Shown here: in pieces, positions 31,676 through 42,459 of the stretch | Layout of the letters: the number at the start of each line of letters is the position of its first letter | How positions within the stretch are numbered: the first letter of the stretch is position 1 | Assembly (NCBI RefSeq): GCF_028288225.1 | Contig: NZ_JAQBOC010000040.1 | Coordinates: 1 to 42,920 of the forward strand | Direction: 5' to 3' | DNA length: 42,920 bases | From: Mucilaginibacter sp. | GTDB lineage: Bacteria > Bacteroidota > Bacteroidia > Sphingobacteriales > Sphingobacteriaceae | The notes under the pieces: generated by a model | The model's database searches: none | The model's input: only the letters and a program-made list of their open reading frames with translations | Told to the model about the DNA's origin: nothing | Position numbers and translations under genes: made by a program

Positions 31676-33561
31676 AACATTATTTGTATACTTAATATGA
31701 TTATTGCACCTATAACCAATCCCATAACATACCACCTTAGTGAGCCGGACTGGGTAAATGACAGGGATCGATAAATACGGATAGTGACAAACGTGATACC
31801 CTGGTACAGTTTATCAACCACATCATTTTTGTTGATATTGGCTAAAAAAACTATTGGCTTTACAATTAATACATTGTATAATTTATCAAAGCCCCACCCC
31901 GAAAACCAGAAAAGGTAAAGGTTGGTAACAAATCCTGATTGCTTTAATTTTTCAATACGCCGCGGTTGTTTATAATAGAAAATATAAGCTAAATAAATCC
32001 CGCCAAAAGTTGACAGGGCTGCCAGTACCTGAAATTGCAATTCGGTATTTATACCGGCTTTTAAAAGCGTTTCGGGCAATACCGGGTAAAGCAGGTTTGA
32101 AAAAATTGTAAAATGGCCAAAATTATGCGGCAGCTCTATAAAGCCTGCGAATAGAGAAAAAAAAGCCAGGATGATCAAAGGCGCAGTCATTAGCCTGCCC
32201 GGATGATGACCAATCTCTGTTTTAATTTCGCCCCAGAAAACAAGGATCATCATCCTTGTAGTATACAATGCCGTAATGAAGGCCCCCAGCAAGGCGATAA
32301 ACCATAGCAATGGGTTTCCGCTTTGGCTGGCCCAGGCATACCATAATATCTGATCTTTACTGTAAAATCCGGCACTTATCAATGGCAGTGCTGCCAGCGA
32401 GGCCGACCCGATGAGGAAGGTCCAGAAAATAACCGGAAGTTTATTTTTCAGTCCGCCCATTTTAAACATATTGTGTTCGTGGTGCAACGCTTCTATCACA
32501 GCACCCGCCGCCAGAAATAAAAGAGCCTTAAAAAAAGCGTGTATCACAAAATGGAAAATAGCGGCCGTCCAGGCGCCTACGCCCAATGCCAGGAACATGT
32601 ACCCAATTTGGCTGATGGTAGAATAAGCCAATACCCTTTTTATATCATATTGCGCAAGGGCGCTGAAACCAGCAATAAATAAAGTTCCCGCCCCAATTAT
32701 GGCCACCGTCATTTGTGCTATCGGCGAAAGCTGAAAAAAAACATGCATCCTGGCGATAAGATAAACACCTGCCGTTACCATAGTGGCTGCATGAATTAAC
32801 GCACTCACAGGCGATGGCCCCGCCATTGCATCGGGCAGCCAGGTTTGCAATGGCAACTGGGCCGATTTTCCCACACCTCCGGCAAGTAACAGTAGGGCTG
32901 TTACGGTAGCCATGTAAGCTCCCTGGTGCCACACAGTCGGGGCTTTAGCCAAAACATCAGGAATAACCAATGTGCCAAACTGGTAAAAGATTACAAAAAG
33001 CCCTATGGCCATGGCCGTGTCGCCAACCCGGGTGATGATAAAGGCTTTGCAGGCTGCATATCCGTTGGCCGGATTTTCATACCAGAAACCAATGAGTAAG
33101 TAACTGCACAACCCCACGCCTTCCCAGCCCAAATACAATAACAATAAATTATCAGCCAAAACTAACACGAGCATGGAAAACACAAACAAATTCATGCAGG
33201 CAAAAAATCGCGAATAATCTTTGTCATCTGCCATAAAGCCCACCGAATAAATATGGATCAGGGCTCCGATAAAGGTGATTACAAAAACAAAAATGAGTGA
33301 TAATGCATCCAGGAAAAGCGTAATCTTAGGATTAAAACCTCCTACCTGCATCCAGGTCCATAAGGTTTGCGAATAGTTACCAGTTGCCGGGGGCAGGGAT
33401 AAAAAACTAATGCCAATTATAAGTGTTATAATAGCCGAAAGACTTACGCTCCCGGCGCCAATTATTGCAACCCAAACACGTGATACATGTTTGCCCGCCA
33501 GTGCCAGTATTAAAAAACCGGCAAAGGGCAATGTTGGTACAAGCCATAACAGGTTATTCAT
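31672..33561 (-). CDS. nuoL: NADH-quinone oxidoreductase subunit L
   Basis: The largest antiporter-like subunit, 629 residues, carrying the long lateral helix of complex I near its C-terminus. Core motifs are LYLGWEGVGLCSYLLIGFWY, LPDAMAGPSPVSALIHAATM and DIKRVLAYSTISQIGYMFLA. The end of the protein (FDKLYNVLIVKPIVFLANIN ... MGLVIGAIIILSIQIML) fits the lateral helix and final anchor. nuoK lies 55 bases upstream; nuoM overlaps by 4 bases. Complete, with no frame break. Confidence 0.95.
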   Translation of the reverse strand: MNNLLWLVPTLPFAGFLILALAGKHVSRVWVAIIGAGSVSLSAIITLIIGISFLSLPPATGNYSQTLWTWMQVGGFNPKITLFLDALSLIFVFVITFIGALIHIYSVGFMADDKDYSRFFACMNLFVFSMLVLVLADNLLLLYLGWEGVGLCSYLLIGFWYENPANGYAACKAFIITRVGDTAMAIGLFVIFYQFGTLVIPDVLAKAPTVWHQGAYMATVTALLLLAGGVGKSAQLPLQTWLPDAMAGPSPVSALIHAATMVTAGVYLIARMHVFFQLSPIAQMTVAIIGAGTLFIAGFSALAQYDIKRVLAYSTISQIGYMFLALGVGAWTAAIFHFVIHAFFKALLFLAAGAVIEALHHEHNMFKMGGLKNKLPVIFWTFLIGSASLAALPLISAGFYSKDQILWYAWASQSGNPLLWFIALLGAFITALYTTRMMILVFWGEIKTEIGHHPGRLMTAPLIILAFFSLFAGFIELPHNFGHFTIFSNLLYPVLPETLLKAGINTELQFQVLAALSTFGGIYLAYIFYYKQPRRIEKLKQSGFVTNLYLFWFSGWGFDKLYNVLIVKPIVFLANINKNDVVDKLYQGITFVTIRIYRSLSFTQSGSLRWYVMGLVIGAIIILSIQIML

Positions 33562-33616
33562 ATTATTTTATTTTATAAGTATTTTCCGCTTCCAAACCCC
33601 TCTTCTAATTTTAAAA

Positions 33617-33928
33617 CTATCCTTTCATTTCTTTCAGCTTGTCAATATCCAATGATTTATGCTGGTGATAGATTTGTAAGATCAGCGCCAGCCCGATAGA
33701 AACCTCTGCTGCTGCCATAGCCAAGATAAATATGAACATCACCTGCCCATCAGGCTGTGCCCAGCGTGAGCCTGCGGCCACAAACGCCAAACCCGAAGCA
33801 TTCAGCATTACTTCTACAGATAACAACATAAAAATTATGTTCTTACGGATAATAACACCGGCAATGCCCAGCACAAAAAGCAAACCGGCCAGCAACATCA
33901 CCATTTCTATGGATATGGATGATTTCAT
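33617..33928 (-). CDS. nuoK: NADH-quinone oxidoreductase subunit K
   Basis: 103-residue, three-helix subunit of complex I, related to MrpC antiporter subunits. The two conserved membrane glutamates are in LLSVEVMLNASGLAF and ILAMAAAEVSIGLALILQIY. The start overlaps the nuoJ stop by 4 bases (ATGA). Length is normal (E. coli 100). Confidence 0.95.
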   Translation of the reverse strand: MKSSISIEMVMLLAGLLFVLGIAGVIIRKNIIFMLLSVEVMLNASGLAFVAAGSRWAQPDGQVMFIFILAMAAAEVSIGLALILQIYHQHKSLDIDKLKEMKG

Positions 33929-34458
33929 GATATGTCATCCTCCTCTTTTAAAAAACGGTGCAATACCATTTTTTTATGCTGTCCTATATGCGCCGCGCCC
34001 ACCACCCCGGCCATTAATAGCATAGCCGCCAGTTCAACACCGATGAGGTATGGCCTGAATAATGAAATAGCTACAGCTTTTGGATTAAGAACTTGCAGGT
34101 TGTACGATGCCGCATGAGCTGTAGTGATCAGGTAAAATAATTCGGCAAAAAGAATAGCGGACAAAATAGCCGGACCAATCCAAATCTTCGGTTTAAGCCA
34201 TTCTTTCTCTTGTTTAGCGGTTTCTTTGCCCAGGTTTAAAAGCATAATCACAAAAATAAAAAGCACCATAATTGCCCCTGCATAGATGATAATTTCAAGC
34301 AAGGCGGCAAATGGCGCACCTAGCAAAAAGAAGATCATGGATAGGGACAACAACGAAATAACAAGGTACAGCAGCGCATGCACCGGGTTATGCCTGGTGA
34401 TAACCATGATTGTAGAAATCACGGTCACAAAAGCGGCTATGTAAAATGCACTATCCAT
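33925..34458 (-). CDS. nuoJ: NADH-quinone oxidoreductase subunit J
   Basis: 177-residue membrane subunit with five helices. Typical parts are the start MDSAFYIAAFVTVISTIMVI, then HNPVHALLYLVISLLSLSMI, and the helix-3 block LEIIIYAGAIMVLFIFVIML containing the pi-bulge tyrosine/glycine. It begins 2 bases after the nuoI stop and overlaps nuoK by 4 bases. Confidence 0.95.
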   Translation of the reverse strand: MDSAFYIAAFVTVISTIMVITRHNPVHALLYLVISLLSLSMIFFLLGAPFAALLEIIIYAGAIMVLFIFVIMLLNLGKETAKQEKEWLKPKIWIGPAILSAILFAELFYLITTAHAASYNLQVLNPKAVAISLFRPYLIGVELAAMLLMAGVVGAAHIGQHKKMVLHRFLKEEDDIS

Positions 34459-34460
34459 TT

Positions 34461-34976
34461 TTAGGGTAATAAACTGTGTATATCAATCGGTGGCTCCTCG
34501 TTGCCGCCTTCGCCCTTTCCCTTTACCCCTGCATCCAGGCCCGCAATATTATAATAATTATAACCGGGGTATTTCCCTTCACTATCTATCAATAAATCCT
34601 CTTTCTCATAAACCAGGTCCTGTCGCTTGTATTCAGCCATCTCAAAGTCGGGTATTAGCTGAATAGCGTAAGTAGGGCAAGCCTCTTCGCAATAGCCGCA
34701 AAAAATACATCTTGAAAAATTGATGCGAAAAAATTCTGGGTACCTTCTGCCATTTTCATCTTCGGTAGCCTGCAATGAAATACAATCTACCGGACAAGCA
34801 GCGGCACATAAATAGCAACCCACGCAACGCTCGCCCATATCAGGGTCGCGGGTCAATACAATTCGTCCGCGCCAGCGCGGATGCAGCACCACCTTTTCTT
34901 CGGGATACTGTATCGTTTCTCTTTTTCTGAACATGTGCAGAAAAGTGAGCCCTATAGTTCTTAACAAACTAACCAT
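34461..34976 (-). CDS. nuoI: NADH-quinone oxidoreductase subunit I, 2x[4Fe-4S]
   Basis: 171-residue ferredoxin-like subunit carrying clusters N6a and N6b between NuoG and NuoB. The two cluster motifs are C51-x2-C54-x2-C57-x3-C61 ([17 protein letters not shown]) and C90-x2-C93-x2-C96-x3-C100 ([15 protein letters not shown]). The first 20 residues form an amphipathic anchoring segment. A Gly/Glu-rich C-terminal tail ([19 protein letters not shown]) is an extra feature. nuoH ends 35 bases upstream. Confidence 0.96.
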   Translation of the reverse strand: MVSLLRTIGLTFLHMFRKRETIQYPEEKVVLHPRWRGRIVLTRDPDMGERCVGCYLCAAACPVDCISLQATEDENGRRYPEFFRINFSRCIFCGYCEEACPTYAIQLIPDFEMAEYKRQDLVYEKEDLLIDSEGKYPGYNYYNIAGLDAGVKGKGEGGNEEPPIDIHSLLP

Positions 34977-35011
34977 CGTTTCTCTATTTAGTTAACCTCA
35001 ATTCCAAATCA

Positions 35012-35971
35012 TCATTTATTCATCATTAACACAATCGCTCCCGTTATTAATAAGTTTAATAAAGCCACGGGTAATAATATTTTCCAACCGTATTCCATTA
35101 GCTGATCGTACCTGGGCCTCGGAAGTGAGGCCCTTAGCAGGATAAAAAACATGATAAAAACAAAAGTTTTAAGTGTAAACCAAACCAAAGGAGGCAAAAA
35201 TTCGGGCCCTAACCAACCGCCGAAAAACAGTGTAACCAATAAGGCAGAAATGAGGGAGATACCCAGGTATTCGCCAATAAAAAACATCCCGAATTTCATG
35301 CCCGAATATTCCGAATGGAACCCGGCCACGAGCTCATTTTCAGCTTCTGGAATATCAAACGGCAACCGGTGCGTTTCGGCAATACCCGCAATCAAAAAGA
35401 CAACGAACCCAACGGGTTGAGTAACAATAAACCAGCATCCTTGTTGGGCAAGTACAATATCTGTAAGCCTGAAGGAGCCTGAAAGCATCACCACACCCAT
35501 GAGCGAGAGCCCCATAAATACTTCATAACTGATCATTTGTGAAGCTCCGCGTAACGCTCCGAGCAGCGAATACTTGTTGTTGGAGGCCCACCCGCCCAAT
35601 ACGATGCTATAAACACCCAGAGATGACATTGCCAGAAAGAAAAGCAAGCCAATATTCAAGTCGGCGATGACGATGCCCGGTGCATAAGGAATGATCACAA
35701 AGCTCATCAATACAGTGGCACCAATAATAGCCGGAGCAATCACGAAAATTGTTTTATCAGCAAATGGGGGAATCCAATCTTCCTTAAAAAACAACTTAAT
35801 GGTATCCGCAACTACAATGAGCAAGCCAAACGGGCCGGCACGATTTGGGCCGTACCTATCCTGCCAAAGCGCCAGCATCCGCCGTTCCAGCCAAATTAGC
35901 CAGGCAGCAATTGTAGTTAATGTAAATAACACAATTACAATCATCAGGATATAGTAAAGTACTGTACTCAT
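35012..35971 (-). CDS. nuoH: NADH-quinone oxidoreductase subunit H
   Basis: 319-residue membrane subunit that forms the quinone chamber with NuoB and NuoD, with eight helices. Conserved loops are [20 protein letters not shown] (quinone access), [12 protein letters not shown], and [20 protein letters not shown]. One base separates the nuoG stop from this start (TGA T ATG). The size is close to E. coli NuoH (325). Confidence 0.96.
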   Translation of the reverse strand: MSTVLYYILMIVIVLFTLTTIAAWLIWLERRMLALWQDRYGPNRAGPFGLLIVVADTIKLFFKEDWIPPFADKTIFVIAPAIIGATVLMSFVIIPYAPGIVIADLNIGLLFFLAMSSLGVYSIVLGGWASNNKYSLLGALRGASQMISYEVFMGLSLMGVVMLSGSFRLTDIVLAQQGCWFIVTQPVGFVVFLIAGIAETHRLPFDIPEAENELVAGFHSEYSGMKFGMFFIGEYLGISLISALLVTLFFGGWLGPEFLPPLVWFTLKTFVFIMFFILLRASLPRPRYDQLMEYGWKILLPVALLNLLITGAIVLMMNK

Positions 35972-35972
35972 A

Positions 35973-38678
35973 TCACACAGCTTTAGTTAAAATTCCTTTT
36001 GCTGGCCAGGCAATTCCGCTTAATCCGGTAATGTTGTAAGGGATGCCCGCCAAACCATCGGGTAGTTCTTCTTTTATCCTCGCAGGCAACTCATAATCCT
36101 CATCCTTGATCTGTACCTTCACCATTTCGCTTTCGCTGATATTTAAATTTCCCGCATCATGTTTGCTAATGGCGATATAAGGCTGAGGAGATCGTTCCGC
36201 AATACCAGGTGTATAAATGCTGAGCTCTTCGGAGCCAAAGATGTGCGACAAGGGTACAATCAGCCATTCCCCGGGCGATGGTATACAAGCCGGAGGAATA
36301 TTATTGAGAAAAGCATTTTCGGCAACAGGCGTTTCGGAGAACAGCCTTTTGCCTGGATCGCCGCCCTGCAAAGGTCCCCCAACCTCAACCTGGTATTTGT
36401 TAACAGCCTGTACCGAGTTCCAACCGGGCGCCCAGAAGAATGGAATTAAAGGAGCAGGCGGCTTTCCTTTAAAGCCCTCCATTGTAAACGACAAAGCCGA
36501 ATCAGGATCTTCGGGTGGTTTGGGTTCACTTACATTAATGTTGGCCAGCATAGCAGTACGACCACTATAACGATGCGGTTCACGGGGGATTTTCTGTCCG
36601 TTAATACGGAAGTTAGCGGGTGGGGCTGCGGTTTCCGCTCCTTTAAATTGGGGCATTAATTCAACCATTTCGGCCATCAAATCGCCGGGTTCAGCCAGAT
36701 CTTCCGGACTTATTCCATTTTTAAATTGTTTGAACTCATCCAGCCATCTCCAGCTTTCTCTTAAATTTTCATTTTTTGGTTTAAATACCCGGAAGAAACA
36801 TTGAGCCCTTCCTTCGTTATTAACTATTGTCCCATCCGCTTCGGCAAAGGTGCCAACTGGTATCAATACATTGGCCCGGTTAGTAGTATCATTATGCAAA
36901 TGATCAAGCACAATAACTTGCCTGCAATGGTCAAAAAAATCATCAATATCCTTTTTAGCACCCCGGCGGTACAAATCATTCTCCAGGATAATCACCGTAT
37001 CAGCTTCGCCCTTTTCCAAAACTTCAGCAGCCCGGTTTAATGATGGCGCCTGCATCATAGCCGATCCCATAGCATTGCATTCAGGAACTACAAAGCACAA
37101 GCTGGCTTTTTTATCTTCGGTACCCAGGGCAAACGCAATGTTGGAAGCGGCTTTAAGAATAGCTTCATTACATAAGCTTGTTCCGCAAATTATCAATGGT
37201 CTTTCAGCTTTTTTCAGGACGCCTGCAATGTGCCGGGCAAGCTTTAAGGTGTCATCATCCATACCCTGTGGTTCAGGAGCTATATTGTTCAGGCAATTCG
37301 CAATAGCAAAACCCAAACGGGCAATATCATCCGGCGATATATGCCGGCTAACCGAGGCGACTTCATCCAGCTTGGTTCGGGTTGGATAAGCTATAAATAG
37401 CGCTCCTTTTTCCTGCTGGGCAAACTCACGTAACGCGGCATCATGCCAGGAAGGTATGTTTATTTGCTGCGCATTTTCAAAAGTCTTTTTACTTAAAGCC
37501 TGCCGGAGCGCCAGCGCCAGTAGCGGAGCGGCATTGGTTAGATCTTCACCCAGTATCAAAACCACATCAGCCTGTTCAGTTTCTTTTAAAGAAGGCGTAT
37601 GGATATATCCTGAGTTTATTGTACAGAGGATAGTGCGCATCAACTGAGCTGCGGTTTCGGAAATACCCTGGTAAAAATTTTCTTTTCCAACCAGTTGCAT
37701 CAAGGCAAAGTTGGCTTCAAGTGATGCCCGTGGAGAGGCAATGCCTATTACTTTGTTGTTTGATAAAATGGCTTTCAGGTGGCTATATAAACTTTGCTTA
37801 TCCACTGCATCCGGAATTCTGCCACGTATTAAAGGTTGCTGAATACGGTTAATGCTGTTTACAAAGTCATATCCGAACCGCCCCCGGTCGCAAATAAAAT
37901 AACCGTTTACCTCGCCATTAAAGCGGCTGGTTATTTGCCTGAGTTCGCCATACCGTTCCCCCGCAATAATATTACAGCCCAGGCTGCAATGCTGGCAAAT
38001 GGAGGGAGCCATTGTCATATCCCATTTTCGGGTATAGTGCTCTTTAAGCGTTTTGTCGGTAAAAACGCCGGTTGGGCAAACTTCGGCCAGGTTGCCGCTA
38101 AATTCGTTTTCAAGTACACCATCCTCTGTCCTGCCAAAATAAACATGATCATGAGCTGCAAATACATCCAGGTCTTTTCCGCCTGCATAATCTTTATAAA
38201 ACCGAACACAACGGTAACACTGTATACAGCGGTTCATTTCATGATTGATGAAGGGCCCCAGATACTGGTTTTTATAAGTACGCTTTTTGTATTGAAAACG
38301 CCGATAAGTGTGGCCGGTCATCACGGTCATATCCTGTAAATGGCACGAACCTCCTTCATCACAAACTGCGCAATCATGCGGATGGTTAGTCATGAGCCAT
38401 TCTATAACCTGCGCGCGAAAAGCTTTGGCTGTGGGATCGTCAACAGATAAATACATATTGTCTTTCACCGCTTCCATGCACGACATCACGATGCGGCCAT
38501 TGGTGTCCTGTTCGTCTTTAAAAAGTTTAACGGCGCATTGGCGGCAGGCACCTACGGAACCCATGGCGGGATGCCAGCAAAAATAAGGCAGGTTAAACCC
38601 AAGCGTAAGACAGGTTTCGAGCAAATTTTTGCCGGGCTTTATTTCGTAAGCTTTACCATCAATATAAATGATTGCCAT
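35973..38678 (-). CDS. nuoG: NADH-quinone oxidoreductase subunit G
   Basis: 901-residue iron-sulfur subunit of the peripheral arm. The N-terminal ferredoxin-like part has C34, C45, C48, C67 (N1b). H99, C103, C106 and C112 bind N5; C151, C154, C157 and C201 bind N4; C228, C231, C235 and C263 bind N7. These positions coincide with those I recall for E. coli NuoG. The rest (about 300-900) is a molybdopterin-oxidoreductase-like domain without a cofactor. The N7 ligands are missing from many complexes I, so keeping them is notable. It starts 6 bases after nuoF. Confidence 0.95.
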   Translation of the reverse strand: MAIIYIDGKAYEIKPGKNLLETCLTLGFNLPYFCWHPAMGSVGACRQCAVKLFKDEQDTNGRIVMSCMEAVKDNMYLSVDDPTAKAFRAQVIEWLMTNHPHDCAVCDEGGSCHLQDMTVMTGHTYRRFQYKKRTYKNQYLGPFINHEMNRCIQCYRCVRFYKDYAGGKDLDVFAAHDHVYFGRTEDGVLENEFSGNLAEVCPTGVFTDKTLKEHYTRKWDMTMAPSICQHCSLGCNIIAGERYGELRQITSRFNGEVNGYFICDRGRFGYDFVNSINRIQQPLIRGRIPDAVDKQSLYSHLKAILSNNKVIGIASPRASLEANFALMQLVGKENFYQGISETAAQLMRTILCTINSGYIHTPSLKETEQADVVLILGEDLTNAAPLLALALRQALSKKTFENAQQINIPSWHDAALREFAQQEKGALFIAYPTRTKLDEVASVSRHISPDDIARLGFAIANCLNNIAPEPQGMDDDTLKLARHIAGVLKKAERPLIICGTSLCNEAILKAASNIAFALGTEDKKASLCFVVPECNAMGSAMMQAPSLNRAAEVLEKGEADTVIILENDLYRRGAKKDIDDFFDHCRQVIVLDHLHNDTTNRANVLIPVGTFAEADGTIVNNEGRAQCFFRVFKPKNENLRESWRWLDEFKQFKNGISPEDLAEPGDLMAEMVELMPQFKGAETAAPPANFRINGQKIPREPHRYSGRTAMLANINVSEPKPPEDPDSALSFTMEGFKGKPPAPLIPFFWAPGWNSVQAVNKYQVEVGGPLQGGDPGKRLFSETPVAENAFLNNIPPACIPSPGEWLIVPLSHIFGSEELSIYTPGIAERSPQPYIAISKHDAGNLNISESEMVKVQIKDEDYELPARIKEELPDGLAGIPYNITGLSGIAWPAKGILTKAV

Positions 38679-38684
38679 TGCGTT

Positions 38685-39953
38685 TCACCTCCAGGGACAT
38701 CTTTTTTCGTTTATATGCTTTTCAAAATCCTCTCTGAAATATTTTAAGCCACTTTGCAGTGGTTCCATTGCTCCGGGCGCCAGGGCGCAAAATGTGGTAC
38801 CTGGTCCTAAGTATTTGGTGTGCATCGCTAACAATTCCAAATCTTCCGCTCGTCCTTCTCCATTTTCAATTGAAAGTAAAATCTTTTCTGTCCAGGGCAA
38901 ACCTTCCCTGCAGGGCGTGCACCAACCGCATGATTCCTGCGCAAAAAAATGCTCAAGGTTATGCACAAAACCAACCGGACAGGTTTGATCATCAAGAATA
39001 ATCATCGTGCCAGTACCCAGGCGACTGCCAGCTGCTGCTACTGATTTGTAATCCATTTTAATATCAAGGTGCTCAGCCACCAGGAAATCAGTAGAAGCAC
39101 CTCCCGGAAGGGCTCCCCTGAATTTGAAGCCATTTTTCATTCCGCCGGCATGTTCTTCAATAAGCTGCCGCATGGTAGTACCCATTGGTAATTCCCATAA
39201 CCCCGGTCTATTTACTTTGCCGCTGATGCCATATAATTTAGTTCCGGCATCTGCTCCGGGGCTGAGGCTTTTAAACCAATCTGCCCCTTTATTAACGATA
39301 TGGGGAATATTGCAGAGTGTTTCTACATTATTAACAATTGTGGGTTTGCCAAACAAACCGCTTACCTGCGGAAATGGAGGCTTGGTACGGGGCGTGGCCC
39401 GCTTTCCTTCCAGGGCATTCAACAGAGCTGTTTCTTCTCCGCACATGTATCTGCCAATACCGGTATGCAAGTGCATTTCGAGATTAAAACCCGTACCTAA
39501 AATGTTTTTCCCGAGGTAGCCGGCTGCATAAGCCTCATCGATGGCCTGCCTGATGAGCCGGGCCGCTTTTTTATAGGCCCAGCGCAAAAACACGTACGAT
39601 ATATTAGCTTGTATAGCATAAGCCGACACGATCATACCTTCAATTAGTTGATGAGGATTACCTTCAAGCAGAAAGCGGTCCTTAAAAGTCCCCGGTTCCA
39701 TCTCATCGGCATTGGCAACCAGGTATTTGGTTTGCGCGTCATCATTCATCGGAACCAAACTCCACTTCACTCCCGTATTGAAACCTGCGCCCCCGCGGCC
39801 TTTAAGGTCCGAATCCTGCACTATTTTTCTAATTTCCTGCGGAGTCATGGTAATTGCCCTATGCACAGCCTGATAACCGCCAACCCTCACATAATCTTTA
39901 AGATTAAGCGAAGGACGATTGAAGCTAATATGTTGTGTGAGGGGCGTTTCCAT
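38685..39953 (-). CDS. nuoF: NADH-quinone oxidoreductase subunit F (FMN, NADH site)
   Basis: 422-residue subunit that binds NADH, FMN and cluster N3. The flavin/NADH region is GRGGAGFNTGVKW (52-64) with NADEMEPGTFKDR (81-93) and CGEETALLNALEG (171-183). Cluster N3 ligands are C342, C345, C348 (ESCGWCTPCREG) and C389 (TTFCALAPGAMEP). It is a little shorter than E. coli NuoF (445) but complete. It starts 4 bases after nuoE. Its presence shows that this complex I accepts NADH directly. Confidence 0.96.
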   Translation of the reverse strand: METPLTQHISFNRPSLNLKDYVRVGGYQAVHRAITMTPQEIRKIVQDSDLKGRGGAGFNTGVKWSLVPMNDDAQTKYLVANADEMEPGTFKDRFLLEGNPHQLIEGMIVSAYAIQANISYVFLRWAYKKAARLIRQAIDEAYAAGYLGKNILGTGFNLEMHLHTGIGRYMCGEETALLNALEGKRATPRTKPPFPQVSGLFGKPTIVNNVETLCNIPHIVNKGADWFKSLSPGADAGTKLYGISGKVNRPGLWELPMGTTMRQLIEEHAGGMKNGFKFRGALPGGASTDFLVAEHLDIKMDYKSVAAAGSRLGTGTMIILDDQTCPVGFVHNLEHFFAQESCGWCTPCREGLPWTEKILLSIENGEGRAEDLELLAMHTKYLGPGTTFCALAPGAMEPLQSGLKYFREDFEKHINEKRCPWR

Positions 39954-39957
39954 CGTG

Positions 39958-40422
39958 TTATTTATATTCTTTTAATATTTCATCCAGTTTATCGTTGGTT
40001 AAATTCTTATACAGGTCATCGTTAATCATTAACGCCGGGGCATGATCGCAGGTGCCCAGGCAAGGATTGGGTAAAAGGGTAAACCTGTCATCGGCAGTGG
40101 TTTCTCCGAATTTGATATGCAGCCGGGCTTTCAGGTGCTCATAAATGTTTTCATAGCCCATTACATAGCAACTGATACTGTCGCATAGTAAAATAATATT
40201 CCGGCCCACCGGCTTACGGAAAATGAGGTTGTAAAATGTTGCCACACTATCCAGTTCTTCGGCAGACATATCCATGTGGCTTGCAATAGCATGAAGGCTT
40301 TCATCCGAAATCCATCCACGATGATTTTGCACAATTTTTAATGCCTCTATACAGGCAGCTTTCCGCACGGGAACAAGCGCAATCTCATGGTCTATCTTCC
40401 TTATTTCTTCTGTTGATAGCAT
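39958..40422 (-). CDS. nuoE: NADH-quinone oxidoreductase subunit E, [2Fe-2S]
   Basis: 154-residue thioredoxin-like subunit carrying cluster N1a. Ligands are C80, C85 (LLCDSISCYVMG) and C121, C125 (PNPCLGTCDHAP). The start MLSTEEIRKIDHEIAL leads into the helical N-terminal part. nuoCD ends 76 bases upstream, an A/T-rich spacer without a recognised signal. NuoE, F and G together form the NADH dehydrogenase module. Confidence 0.95.
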   Translation of the reverse strand: MLSTEEIRKIDHEIALVPVRKAACIEALKIVQNHRGWISDESLHAIASHMDMSAEELDSVATFYNLIFRKPVGRNIILLCDSISCYVMGYENIYEHLKARLHIKFGETTADDRFTLLPNPCLGTCDHAPALMINDDLYKNLTNDKLDEILKEYK

Positions 40423-40498
40423 ATCTTTTTATTTTATCCAACCGAAAATTTGTATCCTATTCCTTTTTTAAATCCTTTAACTTCAGCTCCCTATATAT

Positions 40499-42247
40499 TC
40501 ACCGGTCAATATCGGCCAGTACATAATCCATACTTCCTAAAATGGACAGCAAGTCGGCAACTGTATATCCCTTGCTGATATAGGGCAGCATTTGCATGTG
40601 CGGAAATGAAGGCGTTCGGATCCTGACCCTGTAGGGCGAAGTATTGCCATCACTGGTGAGGTAATAGCTGTTGGCCCCTTTGGTAGCTTCAATACAACTC
40701 ATGGCTTCGCCGGGAGGAATTACCGGCCCCCAGCTTACATTTAAAAAATGGGTAATAAGCGTTTCAATATCCTGCATGGTATATTTTTTAAGAGGGGGCG
40801 TAGTTAAAGGATGATCGGCCTTATAATCCCCTTCAGGCATATTTTTCAGGCATTGATCAATAATGCGAAGGCTTTGCCACATCTCTTCAACACGTACCCT
40901 GGCCCTATCATAACAATCGCCATTTTGCGCTGTAGGAATATCAAAATCAAAATTTTCATAACCAGAATAAGGCTGTTTTTTTCGGAAATCCCATTCAAAT
41001 CCGCAAGCTCGTAAGCCAGGGCCGGTTACCCCCCACTCCACCGCTTCTTCCAAGGTGTAAATGCCAATACCCACTGTCCGGGCTTTGAAAATACTGTTAC
41101 GCATCACCAACTGATCATATTCTTTAAGTCGTTTGGGGAAATAAGCAACAAAATCGCCCACCAATTTATCCCAGCCTTTGGGTAAATCCTGGGCAACACC
41201 CCCAATTCTAAACCAGTTAGGGTGCATCCTGGCCCCGCAAACAGCTTCAACAATATCGAATACCTTCTCCCTGTCGGTGAACATGTAAAATACCGGCGAA
41301 AGCTGCCCCAGATCCTGTGCAAAAGTACCGTACCATACCAGGTGGCTCGCTATGCGGAAGAGCTCACAAAGCATTATGCGCATTACTTTTACCCTTTCGG
41401 GGACGATAATACCCGCCAGTTTTTCAACAGCCAGCAAATAAGCAAGGTTGTTCATCACCCCACCCAGATAATCTACCCGGTCGGTGTAAGGTATATAGGT
41501 GTGCCATGACTGCCGTTCGCCCATTTTTTCTGCTCCGCGATGATGAAAACCAATATCCGGAACTGCATCAACAATATCTTCACCATCTAACTGAAGAATA
41601 ATGCGTAAAACGCCATGTGTACCGGGATGCTGAGGGCCAAGGTTGAGGAACATGAAATCGGCATCTTCACTATGTCTTTTTAAACCCCAATCTTCGGGCT
41701 TGAATTGCAAGGCACCCTGTTCACGGTCTTGTTTTTCATCCCAAAGTTTAAAGGGGCCCATTTCAGTAGCCCTTGCAGGATGTTCTTTTCGCAAAGGATT
41801 GCCCTCCCAGGTCAGTGGCATCAGGATACGGCGTAAATGAGGGTGGCCTTCGAAATTGATGCCAAACATATCATAAACTTCACGCTCATACCAATTGGCA
41901 TTTTTCCATAAGGAACTGATGGATGGCATGGATGGATAATCGCCGCGTAAGGCTACTTTGAGGCGGATAAAGATGTTCCGTTTAAATGAAAACAGATGAT
42001 ATACAATGGTAAAATCAGATGATGGCGATCCATTCTTTTTAGCCCGGCCTCGCTCATCAATAGCACAGAGGTCATAGAGTAATTCAAAAGGATGATAGAT
42101 GGTGTGCTTAAGAAATTTAAGTACTTCTGATATGTTTTCTTTTGCAACCCATAAAGTGGTGGCCTCATCAACTGTAAGTTGATGAGTAAAAACGGACTCA
42201 CCGAATCTGCCCGTCAATTCATCTGCCAATCCTGAATGACTATCCAT
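40499..42247 (-). CDS. nuoCD: Fused NADH-quinone oxidoreductase subunit CD
   Basis: 582-residue fusion of NuoC (about 1-165) and NuoD (about 195-582). The NuoC part has [12 protein letters not shown] (119-130) and [20 protein letters not shown]. The NuoD part has [15 protein letters not shown] (201-215) and [20 protein letters not shown]; the His in PQHPGTHG lies at the quinone site. Between them residues about 166-195 form a linker. C and D are separate in many bacteria but fused in E. coli and relatives. The gene ends with the usual DIDR tail. Confidence 0.95.
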   Translation of the reverse strand: MDSHSGLADELTGRFGESVFTHQLTVDEATTLWVAKENISEVLKFLKHTIYHPFELLYDLCAIDERGRAKKNGSPSSDFTIVYHLFSFKRNIFIRLKVALRGDYPSMPSISSLWKNANWYEREVYDMFGINFEGHPHLRRILMPLTWEGNPLRKEHPARATEMGPFKLWDEKQDREQGALQFKPEDWGLKRHSEDADFMFLNLGPQHPGTHGVLRIILQLDGEDIVDAVPDIGFHHRGAEKMGERQSWHTYIPYTDRVDYLGGVMNNLAYLLAVEKLAGIIVPERVKVMRIMLCELFRIASHLVWYGTFAQDLGQLSPVFYMFTDREKVFDIVEAVCGARMHPNWFRIGGVAQDLPKGWDKLVGDFVAYFPKRLKEYDQLVMRNSIFKARTVGIGIYTLEEAVEWGVTGPGLRACGFEWDFRKKQPYSGYENFDFDIPTAQNGDCYDRARVRVEEMWQSLRIIDQCLKNMPEGDYKADHPLTTPPLKKYTMQDIETLITHFLNVSWGPVIPPGEAMSCIEATKGANSYYLTSDGNTSPYRVRIRTPSFPHMQMLPYISKGYTVADLLSILGSMDYVLADIDR

Positions 42248-42278
42248 GATTTAAACTTTATGGAGGTTATACTAAATA

Positions 42279-42429
42279 TGCGAATCGAGAGTCAAGAACC
42301 AAGATAAAAGGCAAAACAAGCGCATTTACAGCACCTTGCGGATATTGCCAGATTACTTTTTTTCTTTTTGTTGGATTTCTTCACCCTGCTGCTATTCCTT
42401 GACTCTTGGTTCTTGACTCTTGCTTCGCA
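42279..42429. repeat. Long inverted repeat between nuoB and nuoCD
   Basis: TGCGAA + AGAGTCAAGAACCAAGA (42279-42304, with a 3-base gap) is the inverse of TCTTGGTTCTTGACTCT + TTCGCA (42404-42429). This gives 23 paired bases with one 3-by-3 internal loop and a loop of about 99 bases. The right arm contains CTTGACTCTTG-type units in tandem. It fills most of the 212-base spacer inside an otherwise compact operon. Confidence 0.85.
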
Positions 42430-42459
42430 TTAAATATTAATACATATTTTAAATTTTGT

